This document shows, one piece after another, positions 21,523 through 29,745 of a stretch of 49,553 nucleotides of DNA. The notes below the pieces were generated by a model, which saw only the letters and a list, made by a program, of their open reading frames with translations, searched no databases and was not told the DNA's origin. The DNA is from Thermoleophilaceae bacterium. GTDB taxonomy: Bacteria; Actinomycetota; Thermoleophilia; Solirubrobacterales; Thermoleophilaceae. Position 1 is the first letter of the stretch. Every line of letters starts with the position of its first letter. The position numbers and the translations under genes are program-made. The stretch is from positions 330,234 to 379,786 of the forward strand of contig JAUJNZ010000003.1 of assembly GCA_030447905.1 (NCBI GenBank), read 5' to 3'.

Positions 21523-21972
21523 GTGGAGCCTCTGGCGCAGGCCGCGCGCCCCTCCCGCTCCGAGGCCCGCAACGCGGCCGCTCGCGCGAAGCTCGACCCG
21601 CTGGCCGGGGGCGAGCGCCCGCGGGCGGTCACCGTCGGAGCCATCGTCGCCGCGCTCTCGGGAGTGGCCAACCTCGGGCTGTGGCTCAGCGGGGTCGAGG
21701 TCGGCGGCGAGCAGCCCTCGGTCTTCGCGATGGGCTTCTCGGCCCTCCTGCTCGTAGCCGCGGGGGGAATGTGGCGCGCTCGCTACTGGGCGGTCCTCGC
21801 CTTCGAGGCCCTGCTCGGGATCACCCTGGTGACCGTCGCGGTGCCCGTGGCCATCGGGGCATCCGTCGTCCAGGCGCTCATCTTCTTCGGGGTCGTGCTC
21901 ATCCCGGGCGGCTTGCTCTTCTGGTTCCTCGTCAGGGCGATGGCGCGGATCCAGATTCCCCGGGGCGGATGA
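21523..21972 (+). CDS. Small membrane protein of unknown function
   Basis: 149 residues from a GTG at 21523, 28 bp after thiE. A polar N-terminus (ARPSRSEARNAAARAKLDP) precedes four hydrophobic segments: VTVGAIVAALSGVANLGLWL, VFAMGFSALLLVAAGGMW, YWAVLAFEALLGITLVTVAV and VVQALIFFGVVLIPGGLLFWF. No catalytic motif. Start inferred from the first in-frame codon after the thiE stop. Confidence 0.65.
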   Translation: MEPLAQAARPSRSEARNAAARAKLDPLAGGERPRAVTVGAIVAALSGVANLGLWLSGVEVGGEQPSVFAMGFSALLLVAAGGMWRARYWAVLAFEALLGITLVTVAVPVAIGASVVQALIFFGVVLIPGGLLFWFLVRAMARIQIPRGG

Positions 21973-22137
21973 GCGCGCGGCGCAGCCGCTGGCGAGCAGC
22001 CGCGTGACCGGCTGATCCGGGCAAGCGCCAACAGCCCGACCTGATCTGTTGCGCCGAGCCTGACGAAAGCGTGAACATCGCTGCGCGGCGGTGGCCGACC
22101 GGGGCCCGCGCGAGGATGCTGACAGGCTACGTTCTCC

Positions 22138-23466
22138 ATGCTGATTCGCCTCCTGCAACGAGCGTTCGGGGTCGATCCCGAGGCCAGGCCGCTCCCCGGG
22201 CCCCAGCCGCCCGACCGCGGCCCCTTCCGGCGTGACTTCTGGCGCAGTCCGCTGCGCGGTCCCTGGCTCGCCTCGCTGCTCAGCTCCGCGCTGCTGCCGC
22301 TGATCGTGATCTGCGCGCTCACCGGGTTTATCTCCCACGTCGCCTACGACTCGGAGCTAGGCGGCAACTCGGTGACCGGCGGCGACGGCCTGCTGGCGCC
22401 GATCTACGCGGCCCTCGACTGGCCCGCAGGCTGGCCCTGGCTTTACGCCGTCAACCAGGGGCTGCACATGGTCTCGGGGCTCGCGGCGATCCCGATCCTG
22501 CTCGCCAAGCTGTGGGCGGTCATACCCAAGCTCTGGGAGCGCCCGGCGCTGCGCTCGCTCGCCCACGCGCTCGAGCGCGCGAGCCTCACGCTGCTCGTGG
22601 GCGCGAGCCTGTTCGTCTTCTTCACCGGCGTCCTCAACATCCAGATCTACTATCCGTTCGGGTTCGGGTTCGTCACGGCGCACTACTACGGCGCTTTCAT
22701 CTTCGTCGCGGCCCTCCTATTCCACGTCGCGGTCAAGCTCCCCGATCTGGCCAAGGCGTTCCGCGAGCGGGGAATCGTGGCGCCCCTGCGCGAGGATCGC
22801 GCCTCGACGAGGTCCGAGCCGCCCGAGTCCAGCGAGAGCGCGCCGACCGCCCCGCATGCGCCGACGATCTCACGCCGGGCTTTCGTCGGTGCGGTCAGCC
22901 TCGGTTCGGTCGGCCTCGGGCTGATGGCCGCCGCCCAATCGATCGGGGGACCACTGCGTCCGCTCGGCCTGCTGGCTCCCCGCGGGCGCTACTACGGCGC
23001 GGGAGCTAACGACTTCCAGGTCAACAAGACCGCGACGGCGGCGGGCATCAAGCCCGCCCAGACCGGCACGAGCTGGCGCCTCGAGCTCGAGGGTGAGCGC
23101 TCGCTCGAGCTCTCCCGCGACGACTTGTTGGGGCTGCCCCTCTCGACCCAGAGGCTCCCGATCGCCTGCGTCGAGGGCTGGTCGACGACCCAGACGTGGA
23201 CCGGCGTGCCGCTGCGCGATCTGGGGCGCCTTGCGGGCGTCGAGGACGCGGACGAGCTGTTCGTGCAGTCGCTGCAGAAGGCCGTGCTCGGCCAGACGAC
23301 GCTCAACAACTCACAGGCGTCCGACCCGCGGTCGCTGCTCGCCCTGCGCGTGAACGGCGAGGACCTCTCGCCCGACCATGGCTTCCCCGCGCGGATCATC
23401 GTCCCGGCGCTGCCCGGCGTGCACAACACCAAGTGGGTGCGGCGCCTCGAGTTTCGGAGGGCGTGA
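22138..23466 (+). CDS. Fusion of cytochrome-b-like membrane domain and sulfite-oxidase-type molybdopterin domain
   Basis: 442 residues. Residues ~43-200 hold four membrane helices with histidines at 67, 110, 182 and 196 that could bind b-type haem (GFISHVAY, NQGLHMVSG, FVTAHYYGAF, ALLFHVAVKLP). A linker is followed by RRAFVGAVSLGSVGLGLMAAA (~246-266), a Tat-like or fifth helix. Residues ~290-440 are an oxidoreductase molybdopterin domain; Cys344 in PIACVEGWST is the Mo ligand expected for sulfite oxidase/MsrP relatives. In MsrPQ the catalytic and haem subunits are separate proteins; here they are one chain. Substrate unknown. The next gene overlaps the stop. Confidence 0.85.
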   Translation: MLIRLLQRAFGVDPEARPLPGPQPPDRGPFRRDFWRSPLRGPWLASLLSSALLPLIVICALTGFISHVAYDSELGGNSVTGGDGLLAPIYAALDWPAGWPWLYAVNQGLHMVSGLAAIPILLAKLWAVIPKLWERPALRSLAHALERASLTLLVGASLFVFFTGVLNIQIYYPFGFGFVTAHYYGAFIFVAALLFHVAVKLPDLAKAFRERGIVAPLREDRASTRSEPPESSESAPTAPHAPTISRRAFVGAVSLGSVGLGLMAAAQSIGGPLRPLGLLAPRGRYYGAGANDFQVNKTATAAGIKPAQTGTSWRLELEGERSLELSRDDLLGLPLSTQRLPIACVEGWSTTQTWTGVPLRDLGRLAGVEDADELFVQSLQKAVLGQTTLNNSQASDPRSLLALRVNGEDLSPDHGFPARIIVPALPGVHNTKWVRRLEFRRA

Positions 23467-23984
23467 GCGAGGTGCGTCGCTTCTCGGTCATGTACGGCTC
23501 GAGCCCGGCGCACTTGCTGCTTGGGCTCGCCACTCTCGTGGTTTCGGCCTGGGCGGTGGTCGAGGCCTTCAGCCGGGACTCGCCGCTGTCCCTGACGAAG
23601 TGGTTCGTCGGCTCGATCCTCGCCCACGATCTCGTGCTGCTGCCGCTCTATTCGCTGTTGCTGATCGGGCTGCTGCGCGTGGTCGGCGGACGCGGGGTGC
23701 GGGAACGCTCGAGCCCCTCGCGGCGGCGCCTGCTCGTGCTCAACCACCTGCGCGTGCCCGCCGCCTTGTCGCTGCTCATGCTGCTGGTCTTCTTCCCGTT
23801 CATCCTCGGGCTCGCCGGCGGGTACCAGGGGGTGAGCGGGCTCTCGACGGACCCTTTCCTTCCGCGGTGGCTGCTCCTGAGCGCCGGCCTGTTCCTGCTC
23901 TCGGGACTGGTGCTGGCGGTGCGGCTGGCGCGCGGCCGGACACCGGCGGCGGCGGCGGAGCGGTCTGACTCGCCGGCCGGCTGA
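23463..23984 (+). CDS. Membrane protein, partner of the molybdopterin oxidoreductase
   Basis: 173 residues, GTG start overlapping the previous stop (GTGA). Four predicted helices: HLLLGLATLVVSAWAVVEAF, FVGSILAHDLVLLPLYSLLL, VPAALSLLMLLVFFPFILGL and WLLLSAGLFLLSGLVLAVRL. No recognised domain. The overlap suggests co-expression with the fused oxidoreductase; a subunit or assembly role is only a guess. Confidence 0.7.
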   Translation: MSEVRRFSVMYGSSPAHLLLGLATLVVSAWAVVEAFSRDSPLSLTKWFVGSILAHDLVLLPLYSLLLIGLLRVVGGRGVRERSSPSRRRLLVLNHLRVPAALSLLMLLVFFPFILGLAGGYQGVSGLSTDPFLPRWLLLSAGLFLLSGLVLAVRLARGRTPAAAAERSDSPAG

Positions 23985-24075
23985 CCTCCGCGCCGGGCCC
24001 GTCCCTCGCGTGACGAAAGCCTTACGCCCACGCCCTCACGCGTCCGTAGGAATACGAGAAAGCGACAATTCCCAC

Positions 24076-24774
24076 ATGGCGGCCGCTCCACGAGGCATGA
24101 TCCTCGTAGTCGACGACGAGCCGACGATCGCCGAGATCGTAGGCCGCTACCTCGAGCGCGCCGGCTACTCGACCCGATCGGTGGGCGACGGAGGGCGAGC
24201 GCTCGAGCTGGCGCGCGCCGACCCGCCCGACCTCGTCGTGCTCGACCTCATGCTCCCGGGGATCGGGGGGCTCGAGCTTCTGCGCCGCCTGCGCGAGCGC
24301 GAGCGCGAGCGCGTGCCCGTGGTCATCCTCACCGCCAGGGACCACCCGAGCGAGCGGGTGACGGGCCTCCGGCTCGGCGCCGACGACTACGTCGTCAAGC
24401 CGTTTTCGCCGGCCGAGCTCGTCGCGCGCGTGGACGCCGTGCTGCGGCGCGCCCGACCCCAGCCGGGCCGCGAGGACTCGATCGTCTTCGACGGGCTCGA
24501 GATCGACCCCGACGGGCGCCGCGCGTTCGCCGACGGCAGCGAGCTGGCCCTCACGGTGCGCGAGTTCGAGCTGCTTCTGTTCCTGGCTCGCCACCCGGGC
24601 CGAGCCTTCTCGCGCGATGAGCTGATGGAGGCGGTATGGGACTTCTCGTTCTACACCGACACCTCGACGGTGACCGTGCACGTCCGCCGTCTGCGCGCCA
24701 AGATCGAGTCTGATCCCTCACAGCCGCGGCGGTTGCAGACCGTGTGGGGCGTCGGCTACCGCCTGCAGCCGTGA
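24076..24774 (+). CDS. OmpR/PhoB-family response regulator
   Basis: 232 residues. Receiver domain with ILVVDDEP acidic pocket, phospho-acceptor Asp57 (VVLDLMLPG), TAR and the K of VVKPFSP; winged-helix output domain with LTVREFELLLFLARHPGRAFSR and TSTVTVHVRRLRAKI. The start at MAAAPRGMILVV is preferred to an ATG 22 codons upstream, because the receiver domain begins only after residue 8. Forms an operon with the histidine kinase (4-nt overlap). Its position after the Mo oxidoreductase hints at redox or envelope signals. Confidence 0.93.
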   Translation: MAAAPRGMILVVDDEPTIAEIVGRYLERAGYSTRSVGDGGRALELARADPPDLVVLDLMLPGIGGLELLRRLRERERERVPVVILTARDHPSERVTGLRLGADDYVVKPFSPAELVARVDAVLRRARPQPGREDSIVFDGLEIDPDGRRAFADGSELALTVREFELLLFLARHPGRAFSRDELMEAVWDFSFYTDTSTVTVHVRRLRAKIESDPSQPRRLQTVWGVGYRLQP

Positions 24775-25976
24775 GCGGGTGGCGCGGCGCGGCGCTCGTC
24801 AGCGTCGTGGCTCTCGCGGGCGGCATCATCACCGGCGCGACGTTCGGCCCGACCGACGGGCTGGTGCTCGCGGGTCTCGTGGCCGCGTCCGGCGCGTTGA
24901 TCCTGGCGCTCTCGCACCTGCTGGCCCGCCGGCGGGCGCGCGTCGGGTCCCTCTCCCGCCAGTTCGGGCTCTCGATAGCGCTCGTGGTGGGGCTCGCGCT
25001 GGCGAGCGTCGCCGTGGTGGCCGGGTTGATGTTCGTCTCGACCCACGACGCCGTCGTGCTCATGCTCATGCTCACCTCTGCCGGAGTGCTCGCCGTGTAC
25101 TCGGCGTCGCTGCTCGCGCGCGAGGTCATGTGGGACATCGGCGTGGTGCGCGACGGCGTCGCCGCGGTGGGCCGCGGAGCCCGCGACGTCCGCCTCCAGA
25201 CCCGGGCCGCAGACGAGGTCGCCGAGCTCGCCGCCGCAGGCAACCGCATGATCGAGCAGCTCGCGGTGCGCGAGGCCGAACGCGACGCCGCCGAGGCCGC
25301 GCGCCGGAACCTCCTGGCCGCGGTCTCGCACGACCTGCGCACCCCGCTCGCGTCGCTGCGGGTGCTCGTCGACGCTCTGATGGGCGAAGACGAGACGCTC
25401 GACGAGGACACACGCCGTCGCTACCTCGGACAGCTCGCGGTGCACGTCGACTCGCTCGGGGCCCTGATCGACGATCTGTTCGAGCTGTCGCGACTCGAGG
25501 CCGGCGAGGTCGATTGGACCACCCAGGAGCTTCAGCTCGGCGAGCTTCTCGAGGAGACCGTCGAGGCCATGGGCGCCAGACTCGACGCCGCGGGGGTCAC
25601 CGCGGAGGTGCACGCCGATCCCGACCTCCCTCCCGTCCGGGCCAACCCCGAGAAGCTGCAGCGGGTGCTCTTCAACCTGATCGACAACGCGGCTCACTAC
25701 ACGTCCGCGGGCGGCGGCGTGGCGATCAGCGCGGAGGCGACCGGGGCGTGGGTCGAGGTCGAGGTCGCCGACACCGGCGAGGGCATCGGCGACGCCGACC
25801 TCGAGCGTGTGTTCGATCCCTTCTACCGGGGCGGGCGCGAGGCGTCGCGGACGCGCCGGGGAGCGGGCCTCGGCCTGACCATCTGCCGCGCGATCGTCGA
25901 GGCGCACGGCGGGCGCATCTGGGTCGTCCGAGCCGCGCAGGGCGGACACCTGCGCTTTAGCCTCCCGAGGACATGA
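24771..25976 (+). CDS. Membrane sensor histidine kinase
   Basis: 401 residues from a GTG overlapping the regulator stop (GTGA). Four N-terminal helices (~5-24, 28-50, 65-88, 96-114) with almost no extracytoplasmic loop, so it likely senses within the membrane. HAMP-like stretch, then H-box AAVSHDLRTPLASL (His187), N-box NLIDNAAHY, G1 DTGEGIG, F-box FDPFYRGG and G2 RGAGLGLTI. All kinase motifs are intact. Confidence 0.92.
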   Translation: MSGWRGAALVSVVALAGGIITGATFGPTDGLVLAGLVAASGALILALSHLLARRRARVGSLSRQFGLSIALVVGLALASVAVVAGLMFVSTHDAVVLMLMLTSAGVLAVYSASLLAREVMWDIGVVRDGVAAVGRGARDVRLQTRAADEVAELAAAGNRMIEQLAVREAERDAAEAARRNLLAAVSHDLRTPLASLRVLVDALMGEDETLDEDTRRRYLGQLAVHVDSLGALIDDLFELSRLEAGEVDWTTQELQLGELLEETVEAMGARLDAAGVTAEVHADPDLPPVRANPEKLQRVLFNLIDNAAHYTSAGGGVAISAEATGAWVEVEVADTGEGIGDADLERVFDPFYRGGREASRTRRGAGLGLTICRAIVEAHGGRIWVVRAAQGGHLRFSLPRT

Positions 25977-26479
25977 TGGTCCTGCGCGAGGCGATTGTGC
26001 TCGAGCCGGGGCGGCCCTTCCCCGACCTCGACCTGCCCGACCACACCGGGCGTCCGCGCCGGCTGTCGGAGGTCGCCGGCGGCGACCCGGTGGCTTTGGT
26101 GTTCTTCCGCGGCTTCTGGTGTCCCAAGGAGCAGCGCTACATGCGCGCGCTGGTTGGGGTGCAGGATGAGTTCGAGGTCGCCTACGCGCGGCTCGTGGCG
26201 GTGAGCGTCGACTCCCCCGAGGTCCAGTCGGCCTTTCGGGCCGGCCTCGGCGCGCGCTTTCTGTTCCTCTCGGACGCGGAACGGCGCTGGCTCGGACCGC
26301 TCGGCCTTCTCGAGGCCGACGACACCGTCCACCACCCCTACCGGCCGACCGTCCTGACTCTGTTTCCGGACCTGACCGTGCATGCGCTCTACCGCGGCGA
26401 CTGGTACTGGGGCCGGGCGACGATGGAGGAGCTGCGTCGGGACATGCGGGCGATCACCCGGGCGGTGCGGGAGCGGTGA
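25973..26479 (+). CDS. Peroxiredoxin-like (AhpC/TSA) protein, single cysteine
   Basis: 168 residues, thioredoxin fold: PFPDLDLPDHTGRPRRLSEV, VALVFFRGFWCPKEQRYMRAL, VAVSVDSPE, FLFLSDAERRWLGPLGLL. Cys50 is the only cysteine; the position of the usual second Cys (CPFC) is Glu, so it would work as a one-Cys enzyme or needs a partner. Start overlaps the kinase stop (ATGA; two ATGs in a row). Confidence 0.8.
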   Translation: MMVLREAIVLEPGRPFPDLDLPDHTGRPRRLSEVAGGDPVALVFFRGFWCPKEQRYMRALVGVQDEFEVAYARLVAVSVDSPEVQSAFRAGLGARFLFLSDAERRWLGPLGLLEADDTVHHPYRPTVLTLFPDLTVHALYRGDWYWGRATMEELRRDMRAITRAVRER

Positions 26480-26970
26480 GCGCAGAGGTGGCGAGGGGCT
26501 TTCGCTGGCTCTGGCTCGACGGGGATCGGCTGTCGCTTGACCCCGATGCCGGCGGGCGGCGCTTCGGCGCCGATCCGCGTCCCTTCGAGGCCGAGCCGGT
26601 GCGTGGCGCCTGGGCGCACGTCTGCGCCGTGTGCGACGACGAGAGCGCGCGGATCCCCTACGACCAGCCCGAGGTCCAGCTCGCCCGCGCCGACGCCCTC
26701 GCCTGGTGGATCCCCCTCCTCGGCGACTCGCTCGTGTGCCTGACCACCCTCTCGCTCGACTCCGTGCACTACGGCGGAGCGATCACCGTCACGCGCGACC
26801 CGGATCGCTTCCGCGCGGACCCGTTCGCGCGGCTCTTCCCGGGGCGGGTGATCCGCACGGACCTGTTCGGCGAGGTGCCGCCCCCGCCGGGGCCGGTGCT
26901 CGAGCGCTACGCGGGGGCCCCGTGGCCGGCGGGGAGCTTTTCGGCGCCTTCGGAAGGAGACAGAGCATGA
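26476..26970 (+). CDS. Hypothetical protein following the peroxiredoxin
   Basis: 164 residues, GTG start overlapping the peroxiredoxin stop (GTGA). Soluble, acidic, Trp-rich (FRWLWLDGDRL, GAWAHVCAVC, ALAWWIPLLGDS); VCAVC has two cysteines three apart. No family recognised. It is the last gene of the regulator-kinase-peroxiredoxin unit. Confidence 0.65.
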   Translation: MSAEVARGFRWLWLDGDRLSLDPDAGGRRFGADPRPFEAEPVRGAWAHVCAVCDDESARIPYDQPEVQLARADALAWWIPLLGDSLVCLTTLSLDSVHYGGAITVTRDPDRFRADPFARLFPGRVIRTDLFGEVPPPPGPVLERYAGAPWPAGSFSAPSEGDRA

Positions 26971-27002
26971 GCGGTTCGAAGCCGTCGTCTCCTCTCACCG
27001 GC

Positions 27003-27008
27003 TAGTCT
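27003..27008 (+). promoter_or_regulatory. Candidate -10 box before lpd
   Basis: TAGTCT, 7 nt before the ATG; no ribosome binding site. The same hexamer is found before 44628(-) and 49169(+). Confidence 0.5.
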
Positions 27009-27015
27009 CACTCCC

Positions 27016-28392
27016 ATGGCCGAATCCCGCTACGACTGCATCGTCGTCGGCTCGGGACCGGGCGGCTACGTGGCCGCTATCCGCGCCGCCCAGCTCGGAA
27101 TGAAGACCGCCATCGTCGAGAAGGACAAGCTCGGTGGGCGCTGCCTCAACTACGCGTGCATCCCCGCCAAGGCGGTCCTGCGCGCCGCCGACGTCTTCTC
27201 CGAGATCAAGGACGCCGGGGAGTTCGGCATCGAGCTGAACGGCGCCGAGCCGACCGTCGACTTCGAGGGCACCGCCAAGCACCGGGATCAGGTCGTGAAG
27301 ACCCTCACCGGCGGGGTCGGCAGCCTGATGAAGGGGAACAAGATCGACGTGATCGAGGGCCTCGGCTCGGTTACCGGCGACGGCAACGTGCGGGTGGGCG
27401 ACGACGAGATCGAGGCCGGCTCGGTGATCCTCGCCACCGGCTCGTTCTCCACGCCGGTGCTCGGACTCGATTTCGGCGAGCGGGTACTCGACACCGAGCG
27501 TGCGTGGGCCCTGCGCGAGTTGCCGAAGAAGATGGCGGTGATCGGGGCCGGCGCCTCCGGCATCGAGATCGCCTCCGCCTACGGGCGCCTCGGCACCGAG
27601 GTCACCCTGCTCGAGAGGATGGCGCAGATCCTCCCGCGGGAGGACGAGGAGATCGCCAAGGCGACCGCGCGCGAGATCCGCAAGCAGCACGTGAAAATCG
27701 TGACCGAGGCCAACGTCGAGTCCGCGGAGGTGAGCGACGACGGCGTCGAGATCACCTACGGCGGTCAGACCGAGCGCTTCGACTACCTGGCGATCGCGGC
27801 GGGCCGCGGGCCGGACGCGGAGGGGCTCGGGCTCGACGATGCGGGTGTTGCCACCGGCGAGGACGGCCGCGTCGAGGTCGACGGTCGACTGCGCACCTCT
27901 GTCGACCGCGTCTACGCGATCGGCGATCTCGTACCGGGCCCGGCGCTCGCCCACAAGGCCTCCGACGAGGGCGTGATCGCCGTCGAGGACGCCGCCGGCC
28001 TCGAGACTCACGCGCTCGACCCCGAGTCGATCCCCGCCGCGACCTTCTGCCACCCGCAGGTCGCGAGCTTCGGCCTGACCGAGGCCCAGGCCCGCGAGCA
28101 GGGGTACGACGTGGTCGTCGGCAGGGTCCCGATGGGCGCGGTCGGTGCGCCGACCGTATACGGCGACCGCACGGGGATGATCAAGATCGTCGGCGACAAG
28201 CGCTACGGGGAGCTGCTCGGCGGGCACATGGTCGGCGCGCGGGCTACCGACCTGATCTCGGAGCTCGTGGCGGTACGCGACCTCGAGGGAGGTTTCGCCG
28301 AGGTGGCGCGGACGATACATCCTCATCCGACCTTCTCCGAGGCGACGATGGAGGCAGCGCGGGCGACGGATGGCTGGCTGATTCACGGTTGA
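27016..28392 (+). CDS. lpdA: Dihydrolipoyl dehydrogenase
   Basis: Flavoprotein that reoxidises dihydrolipoamide in 2-oxoacid dehydrogenase or glycine cleavage complexes. 458 residues: FAD fold VVGSGPGGYVAAIRAAQLG, redox-active disulfide GGRCLNYACIPAK, NAD fold VIGAGASGIEIASAYGRLG, VYAIGDLV, and the C-terminal interface with active-site HPHPTFSEA. No complex subunit lies nearby. Confidence 0.95.
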   Translation: MAESRYDCIVVGSGPGGYVAAIRAAQLGMKTAIVEKDKLGGRCLNYACIPAKAVLRAADVFSEIKDAGEFGIELNGAEPTVDFEGTAKHRDQVVKTLTGGVGSLMKGNKIDVIEGLGSVTGDGNVRVGDDEIEAGSVILATGSFSTPVLGLDFGERVLDTERAWALRELPKKMAVIGAGASGIEIASAYGRLGTEVTLLERMAQILPREDEEIAKATAREIRKQHVKIVTEANVESAEVSDDGVEITYGGQTERFDYLAIAAGRGPDAEGLGLDDAGVATGEDGRVEVDGRLRTSVDRVYAIGDLVPGPALAHKASDEGVIAVEDAAGLETHALDPESIPAATFCHPQVASFGLTEAQAREQGYDVVVGRVPMGAVGAPTVYGDRTGMIKIVGDKRYGELLGGHMVGARATDLISELVAVRDLEGGFAEVARTIHPHPTFSEATMEAARATDGWLIHG

Positions 28393-29006
28393 AGACGGAG
28401 GGCGCCGCGGACCCCGAGGAGGGTGCCGCGGGCTCTGAGCCGGCGGCGGCCTCCGAGCGGCCGATCTTCTACTTCGACTTCTCGTCGCCGGAGTGCTGGC
28501 TGGCGGCGGAGCGGGTGAACCACGTTCTGGCGACGGTGCCGGTCTGGCAACCGGTTCGCGCTGGCCCCGGGCGACCTCCGAAGGCGCACGAAGTGGGCGA
28601 GCTCGAGCGCCGCGCCGTCGCCCAAGGCCTGCCGGCGCCCCGCCTGCCCGACCCGTGGCCGGAGGATCTCGACCTGGCGCTGCGTGCCGCCACCTTCGCC
28701 GCGGCTTCGGGCCGGGTGGTCGCCTTCTCGCTCGCCGCCCTGCGCCAGGCGTTCGCGGCCGGGCGCGACCTCTCGCAGACCGACAACGTGCTGATCTCGG
28801 CGGCTGCCTGCGAGCTGCATCCGCGGGCGGTGCTGAAGGGAATCGAGAGTCGGTCGATAGACGAGCGCCTGCGCGCGGCGACGGCCGAGGCCGTCAGGCG
28901 AGGCGTCACGGAGGTGCCGACCGTCGTCGCCCGAGACACAGTATTCAGCGGCCCGGGGGCGGTCGAGGAGGCCGCGAGCGCAGTAGAAGGTGGACGCGCG
29001 GCCTGA
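28389..29006 (+). CDS. DsbA/HCCA-isomerase-like thioredoxin-fold protein
   Basis: 205 residues from a TTG overlapping the lpd stop (TTGA). After an Ala/Glu-rich ~25-residue lead it reads PIFYFDFSSPECWLAAERV, typical of DsbA-family/2-hydroxychromene-2-carboxylate isomerase proteins (FYFDFxSPxxxL), with a helical insert (LALRAATFAAASGRVVAFSL) and C-terminal GVTEVPTVVARDTVFSGP. There is no CxxC, so a disulfide oxidase role is unlikely; an isomerase or glutathione-binding role is possible. Confidence 0.75.
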   Translation: MKTEGAADPEEGAAGSEPAAASERPIFYFDFSSPECWLAAERVNHVLATVPVWQPVRAGPGRPPKAHEVGELERRAVAQGLPAPRLPDPWPEDLDLALRAATFAAASGRVVAFSLAALRQAFAAGRDLSQTDNVLISAAACELHPRAVLKGIESRSIDERLRAATAEAVRRGVTEVPTVVARDTVFSGPGAVEEAASAVEGGRAA

Positions 29007-29102
29007 CGATCGCCGGTGGAGACGGATACGCGACGGCTCGCGCGCGCCTCGACGACGAGGCCGTGAACCACGAGCGCTTCGTCGGCGGTCGCGCCGCGAA
29101 CG

Positions 29103-29108
29103 TACAAT
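29103..29108 (+). promoter_or_regulatory. Candidate -10 box before rfbC
   Basis: TACAAT, 9 nt before the GTG at 29118; close to the -10 consensus. Confidence 0.5.
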
Positions 29109-29117
29109 GCGCTCTCC

Positions 29118-29711
29118 GTGGGAGAGCGACTTCGCACGCGCCTCGAGGGCCCGATCCTCATACAACCAAAGGTTCTCGGCGACGAGCGCGGGTTCTTCTC
29201 CGAGACCTACCGGCGCGATGGGTGGGCTGCGCTCGGCGTTACCCACGAGTTCGTCCAGGAAAACCACTCCCGCTCGCGGCGGGGCGTCGTGCGGGGAATG
29301 CACTTCCAGACTCGCGGCGCTCCGGGCGACGAGGGCCAGGCCAAGCTTGTGCGCTGCGCTCGCGGGGCGATCATCGATGTCGTGGTCGACATCCGCCGCG
29401 GCTCGCCGACCTTCTCTGAGTGGGAGGCGTTCGAGCTCTCGGACGAGAACATGCACCAGCTCCTCTGCCCGGTCGGGTTCGCCCACGGTTTTTGCGTGCT
29501 GAGCGAGCTCGCCGACGTCGTCTACCGCTGCGACGCCTACTACGACCCGGATTCGGAGGGCGGTATCGCCTACGACGACCCGGATCTGGCGATCGCCTGG
29601 CCGGAGGGACTCGAGCTTGTGCCGTCGGAGCGGGACGCCCGGGCCCCCCGGCTTGCCGAGGTGGCGGACGAGCTCCCGTTCGTCTACCGGCCCGCGTCTG
29701 CCTTGGCGTGA
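29118..29711 (+). CDS. rfbC: dTDP-4-dehydrorhamnose 3,5-epimerase
   Basis: Third step of dTDP-L-rhamnose synthesis (RmlC). 197-residue cupin: ERGFFSETYRRD, FVQENHSRSRRGVVRGMHFQ with the catalytic His, LVRCARGAIIDVVVDIRRGSPTF (in parts), LCPVGFAHGFCVLSE and YRCDAYYDP. GTG start. The other rml genes are not in the window. It opens the polysaccharide region. Confidence 0.93.
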   Translation: MGERLRTRLEGPILIQPKVLGDERGFFSETYRRDGWAALGVTHEFVQENHSRSRRGVVRGMHFQTRGAPGDEGQAKLVRCARGAIIDVVVDIRRGSPTFSEWEAFELSDENMHQLLCPVGFAHGFCVLSELADVVYRCDAYYDPDSEGGIAYDDPDLAIAWPEGLELVPSERDARAPRLAEVADELPFVYRPASALA

Positions 29712-29745
29712 CCGCGGTACCTCGCCGCGCCTCTGGCCGGCTGAG

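Noticed and set aside
27016-29006. Disulfide-exchange pair of lpd and a DsbA
   Set aside because: The second protein has no CxxC motif, so the pairing rests on gene overlap alone.
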